A DNA stretch of 64,000 nt from Sulfurimonas sp. (GTDB taxonomy: Bacteria > Campylobacterota > Campylobacteria > Campylobacterales > Sulfurimonadaceae): assembly GCF_026196735.1 (NCBI RefSeq), contig NZ_JAPHUF010000012.1, positions 1 to 64,000 of the forward strand, read 5' to 3'. The notes beneath the pieces were generated by a model. The model saw only the letters and a program-made list of their open reading frames with translations. It had not been told where the DNA came from and searched no databases. The translations under genes were made by a program, and so were the position numbers. Below are positions 1 through 10,527 of the stretch, in pieces (the stretch's first letter is position 1; each line of letters begins with the position of its first letter).

Positions 1-692
1 CAGGAGTATTTGGACATTTGTCTTTAGAGTTTAAAACACCGTCATTGTCATCATCGCCGTCTACTTTACATCCAGAAGCATCGACTTTTACTCCTGCTGG
101 CGTGTTTGGACACTGATCAACAGAGTTTAAAACACCGTCATTATCGTCATCGCCATCAACCGGAGCAGGTGGTACTTGTTGCGCTTTAGGTCCAAAAGCA
201 TAGCTAACACCCGCTAAAACAGCAAAATTACTATCAAACTCTTTATTCATGTATATTGCTTCAAGTTTTAATGCAAGATTATCAGCTAGAAATGTTTTAA
301 CACCAACACCCGCATTTACAAACAAAGCATTGTCATTATCAGCTAAAGTTTCATCCATATATTCATAACCGACACCAACTTTAAAAAGAGGAGTAAAAGC
401 ACCTATAGCATCAAAATCATGAACACCGTTAAATGCAAAACGCCAAATGTCAGTACTTGGATTTACAGGTAAATCTTCATAGTCAGTATCTGTAAATAGT
501 ACGCTAAATTCCGGTTTTAAGAATGTATCTGTATTTATTTGAAATTCCGCACCAGCTAAAAACTGGTCTTTCAGGTTAAGATTGCCCTCTGCTATGTTGT
601 ATCCGATAACAGGAGTTATTTCATACTTATACTCTTGTGCAACCCCAATTGAGCCAAGTAAAAGAGCTGGGATTAGTAGTAATTTTTTCATG
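1..692 (-). CDS. OmpA-type outer-membrane protein with thrombospondin type 3 repeats (C-terminus off window)
   Basis: The reverse strand reads from ATG 690-692 to the window edge without a stop. It starts with a signal peptide (MKKLLLIPALLLGSIGVAQ), then about 165 residues of alternating beta-strand sequence as in an OmpA-like eight-strand barrel. After a QQVPPAP hinge come Asp-rich units (DGDDDNDGVLNSVDQCPNTP) repeating every 96 bases (32 residues), typical of calcium-binding thrombospondin type 3 repeats. In this family a peptidoglycan-binding OmpA domain normally follows; it would lie beyond base 1 and is not seen. Likely role: tethering the outer membrane to peptidoglycan. Confidence 0.85.
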
Positions 693-778
693 TGTTTCCT
701 TCGTTATTTATTAATTCGGAATATTATCTATAAATATCTTAAAATACGACCACTATAGATATTAATATTTTTTTTAAT

Positions 779-2038
779 TTATCTAGGGTCTGTTATGTAA
801 CCATTGATTGCAGAGATGGCAGCAACAGCTGAATTTGCCAAATATACTTTTGAGCTACGGCTTCCCATCCGACCTACAAAATTACGGTTAGTAGTTGAGA
901 CTGCAACTTCATCATCGCCGAGTATTCCCATATATCCGCCAAGACATGCTCCACATGTAGGATTACTGACAACCCCGCCTGCATCGATGATGATATCCAT
1001 ATAACCGAGTTTGTAAGCTTCTTGTAGGATTTTTTGAGTTCCAGGTGTTACAATAAGACGAACATCTTCATGAACTTTTTTACCTTTGAGTATATCTGCT
1101 GCAGTCTTTAAATCACCAAGTCTTCCATTTGTACAACTTCCAATAAATGCCTGGTCTATCTTAATTTTGTCACTAACTGCTTGAGTTATAGAGTGTCCGT
1201 TTGATGGTAAAAATGGGTAAGCTATAACCGGCTCTAGATTTGCTACATCAATCTCTAATATTTGGCAGTAAGAAGCATCTTCATCAGAGTAGTGAATTCT
1301 TGGCTCTCGAGCCAGATTTTTATCAGCAAGAAATTCTTTTGTGATGTCATCATAAGCAACGATTCCACTTTTTGCACCGGCCTCGATAGCCATGTTACAC
1401 ATAGAGAATCTATCGTCCATATTTAGATGCTCAATTGTGCTGCCTGTAAATTCTAAAGTTTTATAAAGTGCACCATCAACACCAATCATGCGGATAATTT
1501 CCAAGATGATGTCTTTTCCGGTTGTATATTTACCAGGTTTTCCGCTAAGAACTACTTTGATAGACTCAGGGACTTTAAACCAGTTACCGCCTGTAATCAT
1601 CGCAAAAGCTAAGTCTGTTGAACCCATACCTGTTGAAAATGCTCCAAGTGCACCATGAGTACATGTATGACTATCAGCACCAATGATAACATCACCAGGA
1701 ACTACAAGACCTTTTTCTGGAAGAAGTGCATGCTCGATTCCCATGTCTTTTTCATCAAAAAAGTTTTTAAGATTGTGCTTTTTAGCAAAATCACGACTGA
1801 TTCTAGCTTGATTAGCCGAAGCTATATCTTTTGCCGGAATAAAGTGGTCAAGTACAATAGAAAAACCGTCCGGATTAGCAAGTTTTGTAGCGCCGCTTAA
1901 ATTAAAAGCACTAATTGAGATAGGAGTAGTAATGTCATTTCCGATAACCATGTCAATGTTTGAGCGGATAATTTCCCCTGCAAAAACTTTTTTTCCAACA
2001 TGCTCTGAGAATATTTTCTCTGTTATTGTTTGAGCCAT
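779..2038 (-). CDS. leuC: 3-isopropylmalate dehydratase large subunit
   Basis: Aconitase-superfamily enzyme that isomerises 2-isopropylmalate to 3-isopropylmalate in leucine synthesis. The 419-residue length fits the shorter LeuC subfamily (about 420 residues). Cluster ligands are visible as Cys302 (GSCTNGR), Cys362 and Cys365 (PTCGACLGG), and the substrate-side motif ADSHTCTHG is at 121-129. The small subunit LeuD is not adjacent, so the heterodimer partner must be encoded elsewhere. A homoaconitase-type specificity cannot be excluded from sequence alone, but LeuC is the expected role in this lineage. Confidence 0.93.
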   Translation of the reverse strand: MAQTITEKIFSEHVGKKVFAGEIIRSNIDMVIGNDITTPISISAFNLSGATKLANPDGFSIVLDHFIPAKDIASANQARISRDFAKKHNLKNFFDEKDMGIEHALLPEKGLVVPGDVIIGADSHTCTHGALGAFSTGMGSTDLAFAMITGGNWFKVPESIKVVLSGKPGKYTTGKDIILEIIRMIGVDGALYKTLEFTGSTIEHLNMDDRFSMCNMAIEAGAKSGIVAYDDITKEFLADKNLAREPRIHYSDEDASYCQILEIDVANLEPVIAYPFLPSNGHSITQAVSDKIKIDQAFIGSCTNGRLGDLKTAADILKGKKVHEDVRLIVTPGTQKILQEAYKLGYMDIIIDAGGVVSNPTCGACLGGYMGILGDDEVAVSTTNRNFVGRMGSRSSKVYLANSAVAAISAINGYITDPR

Positions 2039-2112
2039 AATGAACCTTTAAATATATTAAATAATTTCGCGATTATACCATTTAAGTTTTAAAGTTGTAA
2101 TATCTAGTAAAA

Positions 2113-2910
2113 CTAATTGCCAAATACTTGTTTTAAAAGTGATGTTGTTTGTGCAATTGGTTCTTGTCTGATTTGAGATTCTTTTGTTGCAATCATTTTA
2201 AATAAACCATCTATAGCTTTTTGTGTTACATACTCATCTAGATTTTCATCAGAACCTGAAGGTAAATACTCATCAGCCCCAAAACCTTTTGCCATATCCA
2301 TAATTCCATTGCTGTTGACAAGTTCTTTAACATTTGAGTTATAAAACTCATTGACTTTATCATAATATACGGCAACTTGATTGTCTTGCATAGCCTCTTT
2401 GACAATTGGTTTAATCATCTCCTGTAAAGATTTTGTTGTGTTTTCTTTAAAGTATTCTGTAGCAGCATCTTTATTGCCTGCTAAAATCTTTTTTGCATCA
2501 GTCAGAGTCATTTTTTCTATTGCACTCATAAATATAGTTGCTGTTTTTGGAGCAGCTTGAGTAGCAGCAGAGTTCATAGATAAGATTAAATTATCAGCCA
2601 TCTCCTCTCCGCCAGCTTTTCTAATAAGCCCTTCTGCCTTAGCCAAATCTCCAGGCAAAGCTATCTTTGCCATTTGGTTATTAAGATAACCATCTTTTTT
2701 GCCTAACTCTTTGACTCCATAATCAACACCAATTTTTAAAGCCTCTTTCAAACCGTTTGTAACTGTAGAGTCACTAAGGTCTGTTTTTGAAGTTGTTGTG
2801 CTATTTGAAGTTGTAGCGCTCTCTACACTCTTTAGTACAGAGCCAAAATCAAAGCTAAATGCGGTAGTTGAAGCGAAAAGTATTACTGTAAATATTGATG
2901 TTTTTTTCAT
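2113..2910 (-). CDS. DUF4197 family exported protein
   Basis: 265 residues with a signal peptide (MKKTSIFTVILFASTTAFS), a Ser/Thr-rich linker and a mostly helical body. The body matches the DUF4197 pattern: GLKEALKIGVDYGVKELGKKDGY near 55-77, a central IALPGDL...KAGG stretch, and ATKESQIRQEP near the C-terminus. Function of the family is unknown; the protein is probably periplasmic. It lies 12 bases downstream of the 167-residue gene at 2923-3426 and is likely co-transcribed with it. Confidence 0.8.
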   Translation of the reverse strand: MKKTSIFTVILFASTTAFSFDFGSVLKSVESATTSNSTTTSKTDLSDSTVTNGLKEALKIGVDYGVKELGKKDGYLNNQMAKIALPGDLAKAEGLIRKAGGEEMADNLILSMNSAATQAAPKTATIFMSAIEKMTLTDAKKILAGNKDAATEYFKENTTKSLQEMIKPIVKEAMQDNQVAVYYDKVNEFYNSNVKELVNSNGIMDMAKGFGADEYLPSGSDENLDEYVTQKAIDGLFKMIATKESQIRQEPIAQTTSLLKQVFGN

Positions 2911-2922
2911 AATAATTTTTCT

Positions 2923-3426
2923 TTATATAGTATATTTTAGAGCTTTTTTCATATATTCTATTGAACAAAAAAACATAGCTGCAAAGATGGGATTTATTTT
3001 TACATTATCATCTTGAACGCTCTCAAAGATTTTAAAGCTAAAGCCTTCACCATTATCTGAATTTTTAGGAGTTACAATAAACTCTATAGGCGCTAAAGTC
3101 TTTAGCATATTTAAAATTTTCTTCTTTTTTTTATCACTGTCATTTTCAAGTATATTGAAGTCTAAGCCTTCTGAGCTGTCGTGAGAGCGGATGATATTTT
3201 CTAAAACATCTAGTTTATCTTTAAAAACTATCTTATTCCATATTATGCTAACTTCATCGGATTCTATTTTGCACCCTTTAAACATGAGAGCATTAGGTTT
3301 TTTTTCTTTCATAGCTTCTAAAAGTCCAAGTAAAAAGTTTGTACCTCCTACGGTTTGAGCAGACTTTGTCATTAATAGATGGATTAATGCTTTGGTATCA
3401 TTATCATGTTTGTTAAAATTACACAT
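2923..3426 (-). CDS. Hypothetical protein (167 aa)
   Basis: I do not recognise this protein. It has no signal peptide or membrane segment at the N-terminus (MCNFNKHDNDTKALIHLL). It is mixed alpha/beta, with a Lys-rich stretch (DSDKKKKKILNML) near the middle and a hydrophobic patch with one Cys (NPIFAAMFFCSIEYM) near the C-terminus. It sits directly upstream of the DUF4197 gene in the same direction, so the two may form an operon. The 158 bases before the divergent nifS hold promoter-like AT-rich DNA. Confidence 0.6.
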   Translation of the reverse strand: MCNFNKHDNDTKALIHLLMTKSAQTVGGTNFLLGLLEAMKEKKPNALMFKGCKIESDEVSIIWNKIVFKDKLDVLENIIRSHDSSEGLDFNILENDSDKKKKKILNMLKTLAPIEFIVTPKNSDNGEGFSFKIFESVQDDNVKINPIFAAMFFCSIEYMKKALKYTI

Positions 3427-3525
3427 ATATATTCCTGTTTTTTTAGATAAAATTGTTATAATTAAAATTATAGCTTAAATAATCCATAAGTACAGCTTCA
3501 TTTAAGCTTATCATAATATCAAACC

Positions 3526-4811
<1,286 letters not shown>

Positions 4812-4816
4812 TAGCT

Positions 4817-4886
4817 AAGGCGACTAAAGAACGCATAAGTGCGTTGGGCTCTCTGCCCAAGAGAACCTAGTGTTAGCGTAGGTAGC
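4817..4886 (+). repeat. Structured repeat, copy 1 (inverted partner at 5955-6021)
   Basis: This intercistronic stretch shares ordered blocks with the reverse complement of 5955-6021: GCGACTA, CGCAT, a small hairpin, then AAC.TAG.GTTAGCGTAG. The hairpin is CTCT-GCCCA-AGAG here (4851-4863) and GTCT-GCTGA-AGAC in the other copy, so the closing pair is C-G in one and G-C in the other. That compensatory change argues that the hairpin itself matters. Looks like a dispersed intergenic repeat family rather than a gene. Confidence 0.55.
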
Positions 4887-4947
4887 GGAATTATTTCCGA
4901 TACCGTAATAAACTATAGGGGAAAGGTTCCCTTATTTTATGAAATAA
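4830..4947 (+). other. String of hairpins between nifS and nifU
   Basis: Perfect short inverted repeats follow one another: AACGCA/TGCGTT (4830-4845), TTGGGC/GCCCAA (4844-4860), ACCTA/TAGGT (4865-4883), CGGAA/TTCCG (4886-4899), GGGAA/TTCCC (4919-4931) and TTATTT/AAATAA (4932-4947). The nifU Shine-Dalgarno AAGGA follows at 4951-4955. In an AT-rich genome this density suggests a folded RNA leader for nifU, or a repeat element that folds. It matches no riboswitch I recognise. Confidence 0.5.
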
Positions 4948-4961
4948 AAAAAGGAAATATT

Positions 4962-5936
4962 ATGGCAAAAGATAATTTATTAGGCGGTTCACTTTGGGAC
5001 GCTTACTCAAATAAAGTAACAACTCTTATGAATAATCCTCAACATCAAGGTGAAATCTTTGAAGCGGAGGCCCAGGAGCGCGGCAACAAACTTATTGTTG
5101 CTGATTTCGGTGCAGAGTCTTGTGGTGATGCAGTTCGTCTTTACTGGGAAATTGACCCAAAAACAGACATTATCGTAGATTCAAAATTTAAAAGTTTTGG
5201 TTGTGGTACGGCTATCGCATCTTCTGATGTTATGACTCAACTTTGTATCGGTAAAACAGTTCAAGAAGCTGTTAAAATAACAAATATTGATGTTGAGTTT
5301 GCTCTTCGTGATGATCCGGATACTCCAGCGGTTCCACCTCAAAAAATGCACTGTTCGGTTATGGCTTATGATGTTATCAAAAAAGCTGCAGGACTTTACA
5401 TGGGTGTTGATGCTGAGAGCTTTGAAGAAGAGATTATAGTTTGTGAATGTGCTCGTGTAAGCTTGAGTACACTTCAAGAGGTAATCCGTCTTAATGACTT
5501 AACAACTATTGAACAGATTACCGACTACACTAAAGCCGGTGGTTTTTGTAAGTCTTGTATCAAACCAGGCGGACACGAACAAAGAGAATACTATCTAGTT
5601 GATATCTTAGCTGATACTCGTCGTGAAATGGATGAAGAAAAAATGAAAGCCGCAGCTGATGCCGGCGGAAGTGCTTCATTTGAAGATATGACGCTTGTTC
5701 AGCAGATTAAAGCTATTGATGCTGAGATTGATGAATCTATTCGTCAATTTCTAGTTATGGATGGTGGAGATATGGAAGTTATCGATGTTAAAACAAGCGA
5801 TGAGTATATCGATGTTTATATCAGATATTTAGGTGCATGTAATGGATGTGCTTCTTCTTCAACAGGTACACTTTATGCGATAGAATCAACTCTTAAAGAG
5901 AAACTATCTAAAAAAATTAGAGTCTTACCTATATAA
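4962..5936 (+). CDS. nifU: NifU iron-sulfur cluster scaffold protein
   Basis: 324-residue three-domain NifU. The IscU-like N-terminal domain has Cys54, Cys81 and Cys131. The central BFD-like [2Fe-2S] domain has Cys161, Cys163, Cys196 and Cys199. The C-terminal NifU domain has Cys293 and Cys296 (CNGC). It receives sulfur from NifS and passes clusters to target proteins. The start at 4962 is preceded by AAGGA at 4951-4955; a longer reading frame opens at 4839 but its extra residues are not NifU-like and run through the hairpin region. Downstream it converges on murB. Confidence 0.95.
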   Translation: MAKDNLLGGSLWDAYSNKVTTLMNNPQHQGEIFEAEAQERGNKLIVADFGAESCGDAVRLYWEIDPKTDIIVDSKFKSFGCGTAIASSDVMTQLCIGKTVQEAVKITNIDVEFALRDDPDTPAVPPQKMHCSVMAYDVIKKAAGLYMGVDAESFEEEIIVCECARVSLSTLQEVIRLNDLTTIEQITDYTKAGGFCKSCIKPGGHEQREYYLVDILADTRREMDEEKMKAAADAGGSASFEDMTLVQQIKAIDAEIDESIRQFLVMDGGDMEVIDVKTSDEYIDVYIRYLGACNGCASSSTGTLYAIESTLKEKLSKKIRVLPI

Positions 5937-5954
5937 GTTTGTACGCTTTTCGAG

Positions 5955-6021
5955 CAAAAGCCCGATAAGCTACGCTAACGCTAAGTTGTCTTCAGCAGAC
6001 GGCTCATGCGACTAGTCGCAT
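5955..6021 (-). repeat. Structured repeat, copy 2, ending in a 16-bp palindrome
   Basis: Inverted relative of the repeat at 4817-4886 (shared CTACGCTAAC block and GTCT/AGAC hairpin at 5988-6000). Its outer end is a perfect 16-bp palindrome, ATGCGACTAGTCGCAT, at 6006-6021. It lies between convergent nifU and murB and could also act as a two-way terminator, although no long T-run follows. Confidence 0.5.
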
Positions 6022-6034
6022 TTAAATACTCTGT

Positions 6035-6862
6035 TCAATTCTTGTGGGGTTTTAAAAGCGGTGAATTCTTACCCATATATCTCAGATCTAAAACTGCTAT
6101 TTCACACTCCAACCAAATATTAAATTTCTCGTAAACTCTTCTTTGAGCCTCTTGTATTAGATACACGGCATCTTCAAAATTTCCCTCACCATTGTTTACT
6201 AAAAAGTTTGCATGTTCTTGACTGAAGCACATATTGCCTCGCATAACACCTTTTAGTCCGACCTCTTCTATAAGTCTGCCGGCATAATCCCCCTCGGGGT
6301 TTTTAAAACAGCTTCCTGCACTTGGTGTACTTGGCTGGTTAGAACGCATCTTTTTAAATATCTCTACATTTTGTGTATCAAAGCCATATTCTAGTTTAAA
6401 AGTTGCTTCTAGAATGGGGCTTTTTATATCCGTGTATCTGTATCTAAAATTTATATCCTCTTTGTTCAACTCACCACTACATGTAGATATGGAGATAAGA
6501 TTATTAAATATCTCATATTCTTTTAATCCCGCATTCATAAAAACAAGACCACCGAGTGTTCCTGGCAGATGAGAGATAAATTCAAAGTTAGCTATATTGT
6601 GTTTTTTACAAAATGAAGCGATTTTTCCAGATGGAGTAGAGCCGCCGATTTTAAGAGCTTTATTTTCTATTTTAATATAGTCATATTTTTTATCTAGTTT
6701 TAAAAGTGGAGGAGGGTTTGTTCCCATCAAGATATTATTGCAAGAACCAATAAGATAAAATTTTTCAGGGAGGTTTTCACAATCTTCTAGGAGAGTTACA
6801 TCGAGTGTAGGACCAATTTTAAAAGATGAAAATTTTGAGAAGTTAATACTTTTTGTTTTCAT
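6035..6862 (-). CDS. murB: UDP-N-acetylenolpyruvoylglucosamine reductase
   Basis: FAD enzyme that reduces UDP-GlcNAc-enolpyruvate to UDP-MurNAc in peptidoglycan synthesis. At 275 residues it is a compact MurB. Visible are the FAD-binding GSCNNILM and the HLPGTLGG segment, and the catalytic-side motif AGSCFKNPEGDYAGRLIEEVGLKG. I chose the ATG at 6862, which overlaps the fliQ stop by one base (TGATG); a GTG one codon earlier is also possible. It is the last gene of mqnD-fliQ-murB, with coupled starts. Confidence 0.93.
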   Translation of the reverse strand: MKTKSINFSKFSSFKIGPTLDVTLLEDCENLPEKFYLIGSCNNILMGTNPPPLLKLDKKYDYIKIENKALKIGGSTPSGKIASFCKKHNIANFEFISHLPGTLGGLVFMNAGLKEYEIFNNLISISTCSGELNKEDINFRYRYTDIKSPILEATFKLEYGFDTQNVEIFKKMRSNQPSTPSAGSCFKNPEGDYAGRLIEEVGLKGVMRGNMCFSQEHANFLVNNGEGNFEDAVYLIQEAQRRVYEKFNIWLECEIAVLDLRYMGKNSPLLKPHKN

Positions 6863-7128
6863 CACTCTACAAAGGTTGGAATCATGTTAAACACATTTAC
6901 TGAAAAATCTGTCATGGCATTGAGCATCCATGGCATAGTCAAGATAATTACAACGACAACACCGATAATCTTGGGAATAAAACTCAGAGTCATCTCATTG
7001 ATTTGTGTAGTTGCTTGAAAAATACTAACTGCCAAACCTAAAAACATACCCGTTAACAGACCGGGAAGTGCTAACAAAAGAGCTATTTTAAATGTTTCAA
7101 TTCCGAGCGAGATGAGTTTTGCTTCCAT
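6862..7128 (-). CDS. fliQ: Flagellar export apparatus protein FliQ
   Basis: 88-residue integral membrane component of the flagellar type III export gate, with two long hydrophobic segments (about 15-38 and 50-72). The family motif VSIFQATTQINEMTLSFIPK, near 35-54, is clear. Its ATG overlaps the mqnD stop by one base, and its stop overlaps the murB start, so expression is probably translationally coupled. The cell is therefore likely flagellated, as is usual in this group. Confidence 0.93.
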   Translation of the reverse strand: MEAKLISLGIETFKIALLLALPGLLTGMFLGLAVSIFQATTQINEMTLSFIPKIIGVVVVIILTMPWMLNAMTDFSVNVFNMIPTFVE

Positions 7129-7991
7129 TAAGAATCTCTTAGTTGCTTATATTGGGTTGGTATCATAAAATCTTCAACCTTTACAAGTGTATCATAAAAG
7201 CCATGTTTATAGCCAATCTCAAACAGTTTGTTGATAGCTTTGTATTGAATATCACTTAGAGTTATTGACTCATCATTTGCATAGAGTTCAAGATACTTAT
7301 CAAGTGTAGCGGCATCAATACGGACTAAATCTCTCTCAATAAGCATCTGTGAGAGTTTATTTTTATGGTCTCGTGCAACTTGAACAGCTTTTGTCAGAGT
7401 TTCTTCATACTCTATAGCTTTATTTAGTGCAATTGAGCGGCTGATTGCCATACCGCCAAGAGGAAGAGGTAACTCTTTTCCTGCTAATTCTTGCCAGATA
7501 TCCCACATCTCTCGCTCTACTTCAAGCTCTGAATCATAAGTTAAAATAGACTCATGTATTAAAACACCTGCATCAACAACTCCATCAAGAACAGCCTGTT
7601 CAATTTCCAAGAAGTTCATATAGGTAACTCTTGCATCAGGGAAAGCTATGCGAAATAGCATGGCATTTGTAGTGTGTTCACCACTAAGAGCAACTTTGAA
7701 GTTACGCTTGAGCTTAACACCTTTTTTCTTGATGACTTTAGGTCCATAACCTTCACCAAAACTCACTGCAGTACGAAGAGGTGCATAATCATCTCTTATA
7801 TGCGGATAAAGAGCAAAACTTATCGCAACTATTTCATACTCGCCTCGTAATGCTTTTTCATTTAGAGTTTGAATATCTTCAGCAATATTGTCAAATTTTG
7901 TATCTTTCATATCTACCCAGCCAAACTTAATGGCATAGTACATAAATATATCATCAGCGTCTGGTGAGTGTGCAATCAATGTTTTTTTCAT
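7128..7991 (-). CDS. mqnD: 1,4-dihydroxy-6-naphthoate synthase, futalosine pathway
   Basis: MqnD converts cyclic de-hypoxanthine futalosine to 1,4-dihydroxy-6-naphthoate on the way to menaquinone. The product starts MKKTLIAHSPDADD, the characteristic N-terminus, and is 287 residues long. Open frame extends another 225 bases upstream, but that part is unrelated and overlaps the recA promoter, so the ATG at 7989-7991 is used. No clear Shine-Dalgarno is seen. The futalosine route links to methylthioadenosine nucleosidase in this group, which also feeds the mtnK/mtnA genes at 39 kb. Confidence 0.9.
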   Translation of the reverse strand: MKKTLIAHSPDADDIFMYYAIKFGWVDMKDTKFDNIAEDIQTLNEKALRGEYEIVAISFALYPHIRDDYAPLRTAVSFGEGYGPKVIKKKGVKLKRNFKVALSGEHTTNAMLFRIAFPDARVTYMNFLEIEQAVLDGVVDAGVLIHESILTYDSELEVEREMWDIWQELAGKELPLPLGGMAISRSIALNKAIEYEETLTKAVQVARDHKNKLSQMLIERDLVRIDAATLDKYLELYANDESITLSDIQYKAINKLFEIGYKHGFYDTLVKVEDFMIPTQYKQLRDS

Positions 7992-8109
7992 AAGAGAGAT
8001 TTTAACCAAATATGGATAAAATCCTACTAATTTACAAATAAGTTTTTGTATAAAAGAAATTAATAAAAAAATATGACAATTTGCAATATTTTTTATAAAT
8101 AAAATAAAA

Positions 8110-8138
8110 TTGACATACAATATCTTCAAATTTAATAT
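8110..8138 (+). promoter_or_regulatory. recA promoter
   Basis: TTGACA at 8110-8115, a 17-base spacer, and TAATAT at 8133-8138: a near-consensus sigma-70 promoter, 13 bases before the recA ATG. The leader is thus only a few bases long. A good -35 box is uncommon in this phylum, which suggests strong constitutive transcription. No LexA-like box is visible. Confidence 0.7.
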
Positions 8139-8151
8139 AAGTGAGCCAAAG

Positions 8152-9189
8152 ATGGACGCAAATAAACAAAAATCATTAGACTTGGCAATGAAGCAGATTG
8201 ATAAGACATTCGGCAAGGGTGCTCTTATGAGACTCGGAGATAAAGATATAGAATCAATTCAGTCAATCAGCACGGGTTCTCTTGGACTTGACTTAGCGCT
8301 CGGTATAGGAGGCATTCCACAAGGAAGAGTTGTTGAGATATATGGACCTGAGAGTTCAGGTAAAACAACTCTAGCTCTTCAAATAACGGCCGAATGTCAA
8401 AAAAAAGGCGGTGTTTGCGCATTTATAGATGCCGAGCATGCTCTTGATGTAGTTTATGCTAAAAATTTGGGAGTAGATGTTGAGAACCTACTTGTTTCTC
8501 AGCCTGACTATGGTGAGCAAGCCTTAGATATAGTTGAAACAATCGCAAGAAGCGGTGCAATTGATTTGATAGTTATAGATTCAGTTGCTGCGCTTACACC
8601 AAAATCAGAAATTGAAGGCGAGATGTCTGACCAAAATGTCGGTGTTCAAGCGAGACTTATGTCAAAGGCACTTCGTAAACTAACGGGTGTTATTAGCAAG
8701 ATGAACTGTACTGTCATTTTTATCAATCAGATTCGTATGAAAATCGGCATGATGGGTTATGGTTCTCCAGAGACTACTACAGGCGGTAATGCACTAAAAT
8801 TTTATGCATCTGTTCGTATAGATGTTAGAAGAATAGCATCTCTAAAACAAGGAGAGAGTCAAATCGGTAACCGTGTAAAAGCAAAAGTTATTAAAAATAA
8901 AGTAGCACCTCCATTTCGTCAAGCAGAGTTTGACATTATGTTTGGAGAGGGAATTTCCAAAGAAGGAGAACTTGTTGATTACGGTGTAAAACTTGATATC
9001 ATCGATAAAAGTGGCGCTTGGTTCTCATATGAGGAGACAAAACTTGGTCAAGGTCGTGAAAATGTCAAGCAAAAATTTAAAGAAGAGCCTGAATTAGCAA
9101 AAGAAATCGAAGAAAAAATTAAAAATGCTATGGGAATGAGCAGTCTTATGACTATGGATACAAGCGAGATAGAAGAGGCTGACCAATAG
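8152..9189 (+). CDS. recA: Recombinase A
   Basis: 345 residues, the usual RecA length, from the ATG at 8152 ([13 protein letters not shown]). An upstream TTG at 8110 lies in the promoter and is rejected. Walker A is GPESSGKT at 65-72; the L2/core motifs [10 protein letters not shown] and [17 protein letters not shown] are intact. It forms the strand-exchange filament and stimulates SOS cleavage. The gene order recA-eno-ftsB-like-AMIN is the same as in Helicobacter pylori and Campylobacter. Confidence 0.98.
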   Translation: MDANKQKSLDLAMKQIDKTFGKGALMRLGDKDIESIQSISTGSLGLDLALGIGGIPQGRVVEIYGPESSGKTTLALQITAECQKKGGVCAFIDAEHALDVVYAKNLGVDVENLLVSQPDYGEQALDIVETIARSGAIDLIVIDSVAALTPKSEIEGEMSDQNVGVQARLMSKALRKLTGVISKMNCTVIFINQIRMKIGMMGYGSPETTTGGNALKFYASVRIDVRRIASLKQGESQIGNRVKAKVIKNKVAPPFRQAEFDIMFGEGISKEGELVDYGVKLDIIDKSGAWFSYEETKLGQGRENVKQKFKEEPELAKEIEEKIKNAMGMSSLMTMDTSEIEEADQ

Positions 9190-9252
9190 CCTAAACTAAT
9201 CTTTAACCAAAAAACGATAGAATTCCATTAATAAAATAAAAAAGGCAAATTT

Positions 9253-10518
9253 ATGTTCATAGATAACATTAGTGCAATAGAAGTTATGGATTCTAGAGGA
9301 AACCCAACCGTAAAAGCAACAGTAGAATTGAGCGATGGCACAAAAGAGAGCGCAATCGTACCTTCAGGAGCAAGTACCGGTAAGCGTGAAGCTCTTGAAC
9401 TTCGTGATGGTGGAGACCGCTACATGGGTAAAGGAGTGCTTCAAGCAGTTGAAAATGTAAATGGTCCGATTGCAGATGCACTTGTGGGATATTCTCCATT
9501 TAATCAAGCGATAATCGATGCAGCGATGAAAGAGCTTGATGGCACTGAGAACTACGGTAATTTAGGCGCTAATGCTGTTCTTGGAGTATCAATGGCTGTA
9601 GCTCGCGCAGCGGCAAAAAGCTTAGATATTCCTCTTTATCGCTACTTAGGTGGAGCTAACGCTATGGTTATCCCTACTCCAATGCTTAACATTATCAACG
9701 GTGGCTCACACGCTGATAACTCTGTAGATTTTCAAGAGTATATGATTGTGCCTGTTGGTTTTGAAGATTTTACAGAAGGATTACGCGCATCTGCTGAAGT
9801 TTACCACAATTTAAAATCTATATTAAAAGATCAAAAACACAATACTGCACTTGGTGACGAGGGTGGTTTTGCACCGGATTTAAGCTCAAATGAAGAGCCG
9901 ATTCAAGTAATAATGCAAGCTATTGAAAAAGCAGGTTATAAGCCTGGCGAACAGATAGCAATTGCACTTGATGTAGCTGCATCAGAGTTAGTTGTTGATG
10001 GCGGCTATAGACTTGATTCTGAAAACCGTACTGTAACTTCTGAAGAACTAGCAAACTATTATGTTGATTTATGTTCTAAATATCCAATTGTATCTATTGA
10101 AGATGGACTTAGTGAAGATGACTGGGATGGTTGGAAAGTTTTGACTCAAAAGCTAGCTGATAAAGTTCAGCTTGTTGGTGATGATCTATTTGTTACAAAT
10201 GTTAACATTTTAAATGAAGGCATTGTAAAAGGTATCGCTAACTCTATTCTTATCAAGCCAAATCAAATTGGCTCAGTAAGTGAGACTATGCTTACTGTTC
10301 GCCTTGCTCAGAGAAACGGCTATACTTGTGTGATGAGTCACCGTTCAGGTGAGAGCGAAGATGCTTTTATCGCTGACTTTGCAGTTGCACTAAATTGTGG
10401 TCAAATCAAAACAGGTTCTACTGCTCGTGGAGAGAGAACTGCTAAATATAATCGTCTATTAGAGATAGAAAATGAAGTTGCTTACGGCGAATATCTGGGT
10501 TTGGCTCTTTTTAAATAA
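9253..10518 (+). CDS. eno: Enolase
   Basis: 421-residue phosphopyruvate hydratase interconverting 2-phosphoglycerate and phosphoenolpyruvate. Signature segments are present: [16 protein letters not shown] near the N-terminus, the GDEGGFAPD loop, [15 protein letters not shown] with the catalytic lysine, and SHRSGESED. An AAAAAGG ribosome-binding site precedes the ATG, and a -10-like TAGAAT lies at 9217-9222, so it can be transcribed apart from recA. The FtsB-like gene follows nine bases after its stop. Confidence 0.98.
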   Translation: MFIDNISAIEVMDSRGNPTVKATVELSDGTKESAIVPSGASTGKREALELRDGGDRYMGKGVLQAVENVNGPIADALVGYSPFNQAIIDAAMKELDGTENYGNLGANAVLGVSMAVARAAAKSLDIPLYRYLGGANAMVIPTPMLNIINGGSHADNSVDFQEYMIVPVGFEDFTEGLRASAEVYHNLKSILKDQKHNTALGDEGGFAPDLSSNEEPIQVIMQAIEKAGYKPGEQIAIALDVAASELVVDGGYRLDSENRTVTSEELANYYVDLCSKYPIVSIEDGLSEDDWDGWKVLTQKLADKVQLVGDDLFVTNVNILNEGIVKGIANSILIKPNQIGSVSETMLTVRLAQRNGYTCVMSHRSGESEDAFIADFAVALNCGQIKTGSTARGERTAKYNRLLEIENEVAYGEYLGLALFK

Positions 10519-10527
10519 GAATCATTT

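Noticed and set aside
1-180. CRISPR-like repeats at the left edge
   Set aside because: The 96-base repeats are in frame and encode thrombospondin type 3 units; no spacers.
1655-1900. Plus-strand open frame inside leuC
   Set aside because: Antisense to a well-conserved enzyme, no ribosome-binding site, low-complexity composition.
4839-4961. In-frame extension of nifU upstream to 4839
   Set aside because: The added 41 residues are not NifU-like and cross the hairpin region; AAGGA at 4951-4955 supports the ATG at 4962.
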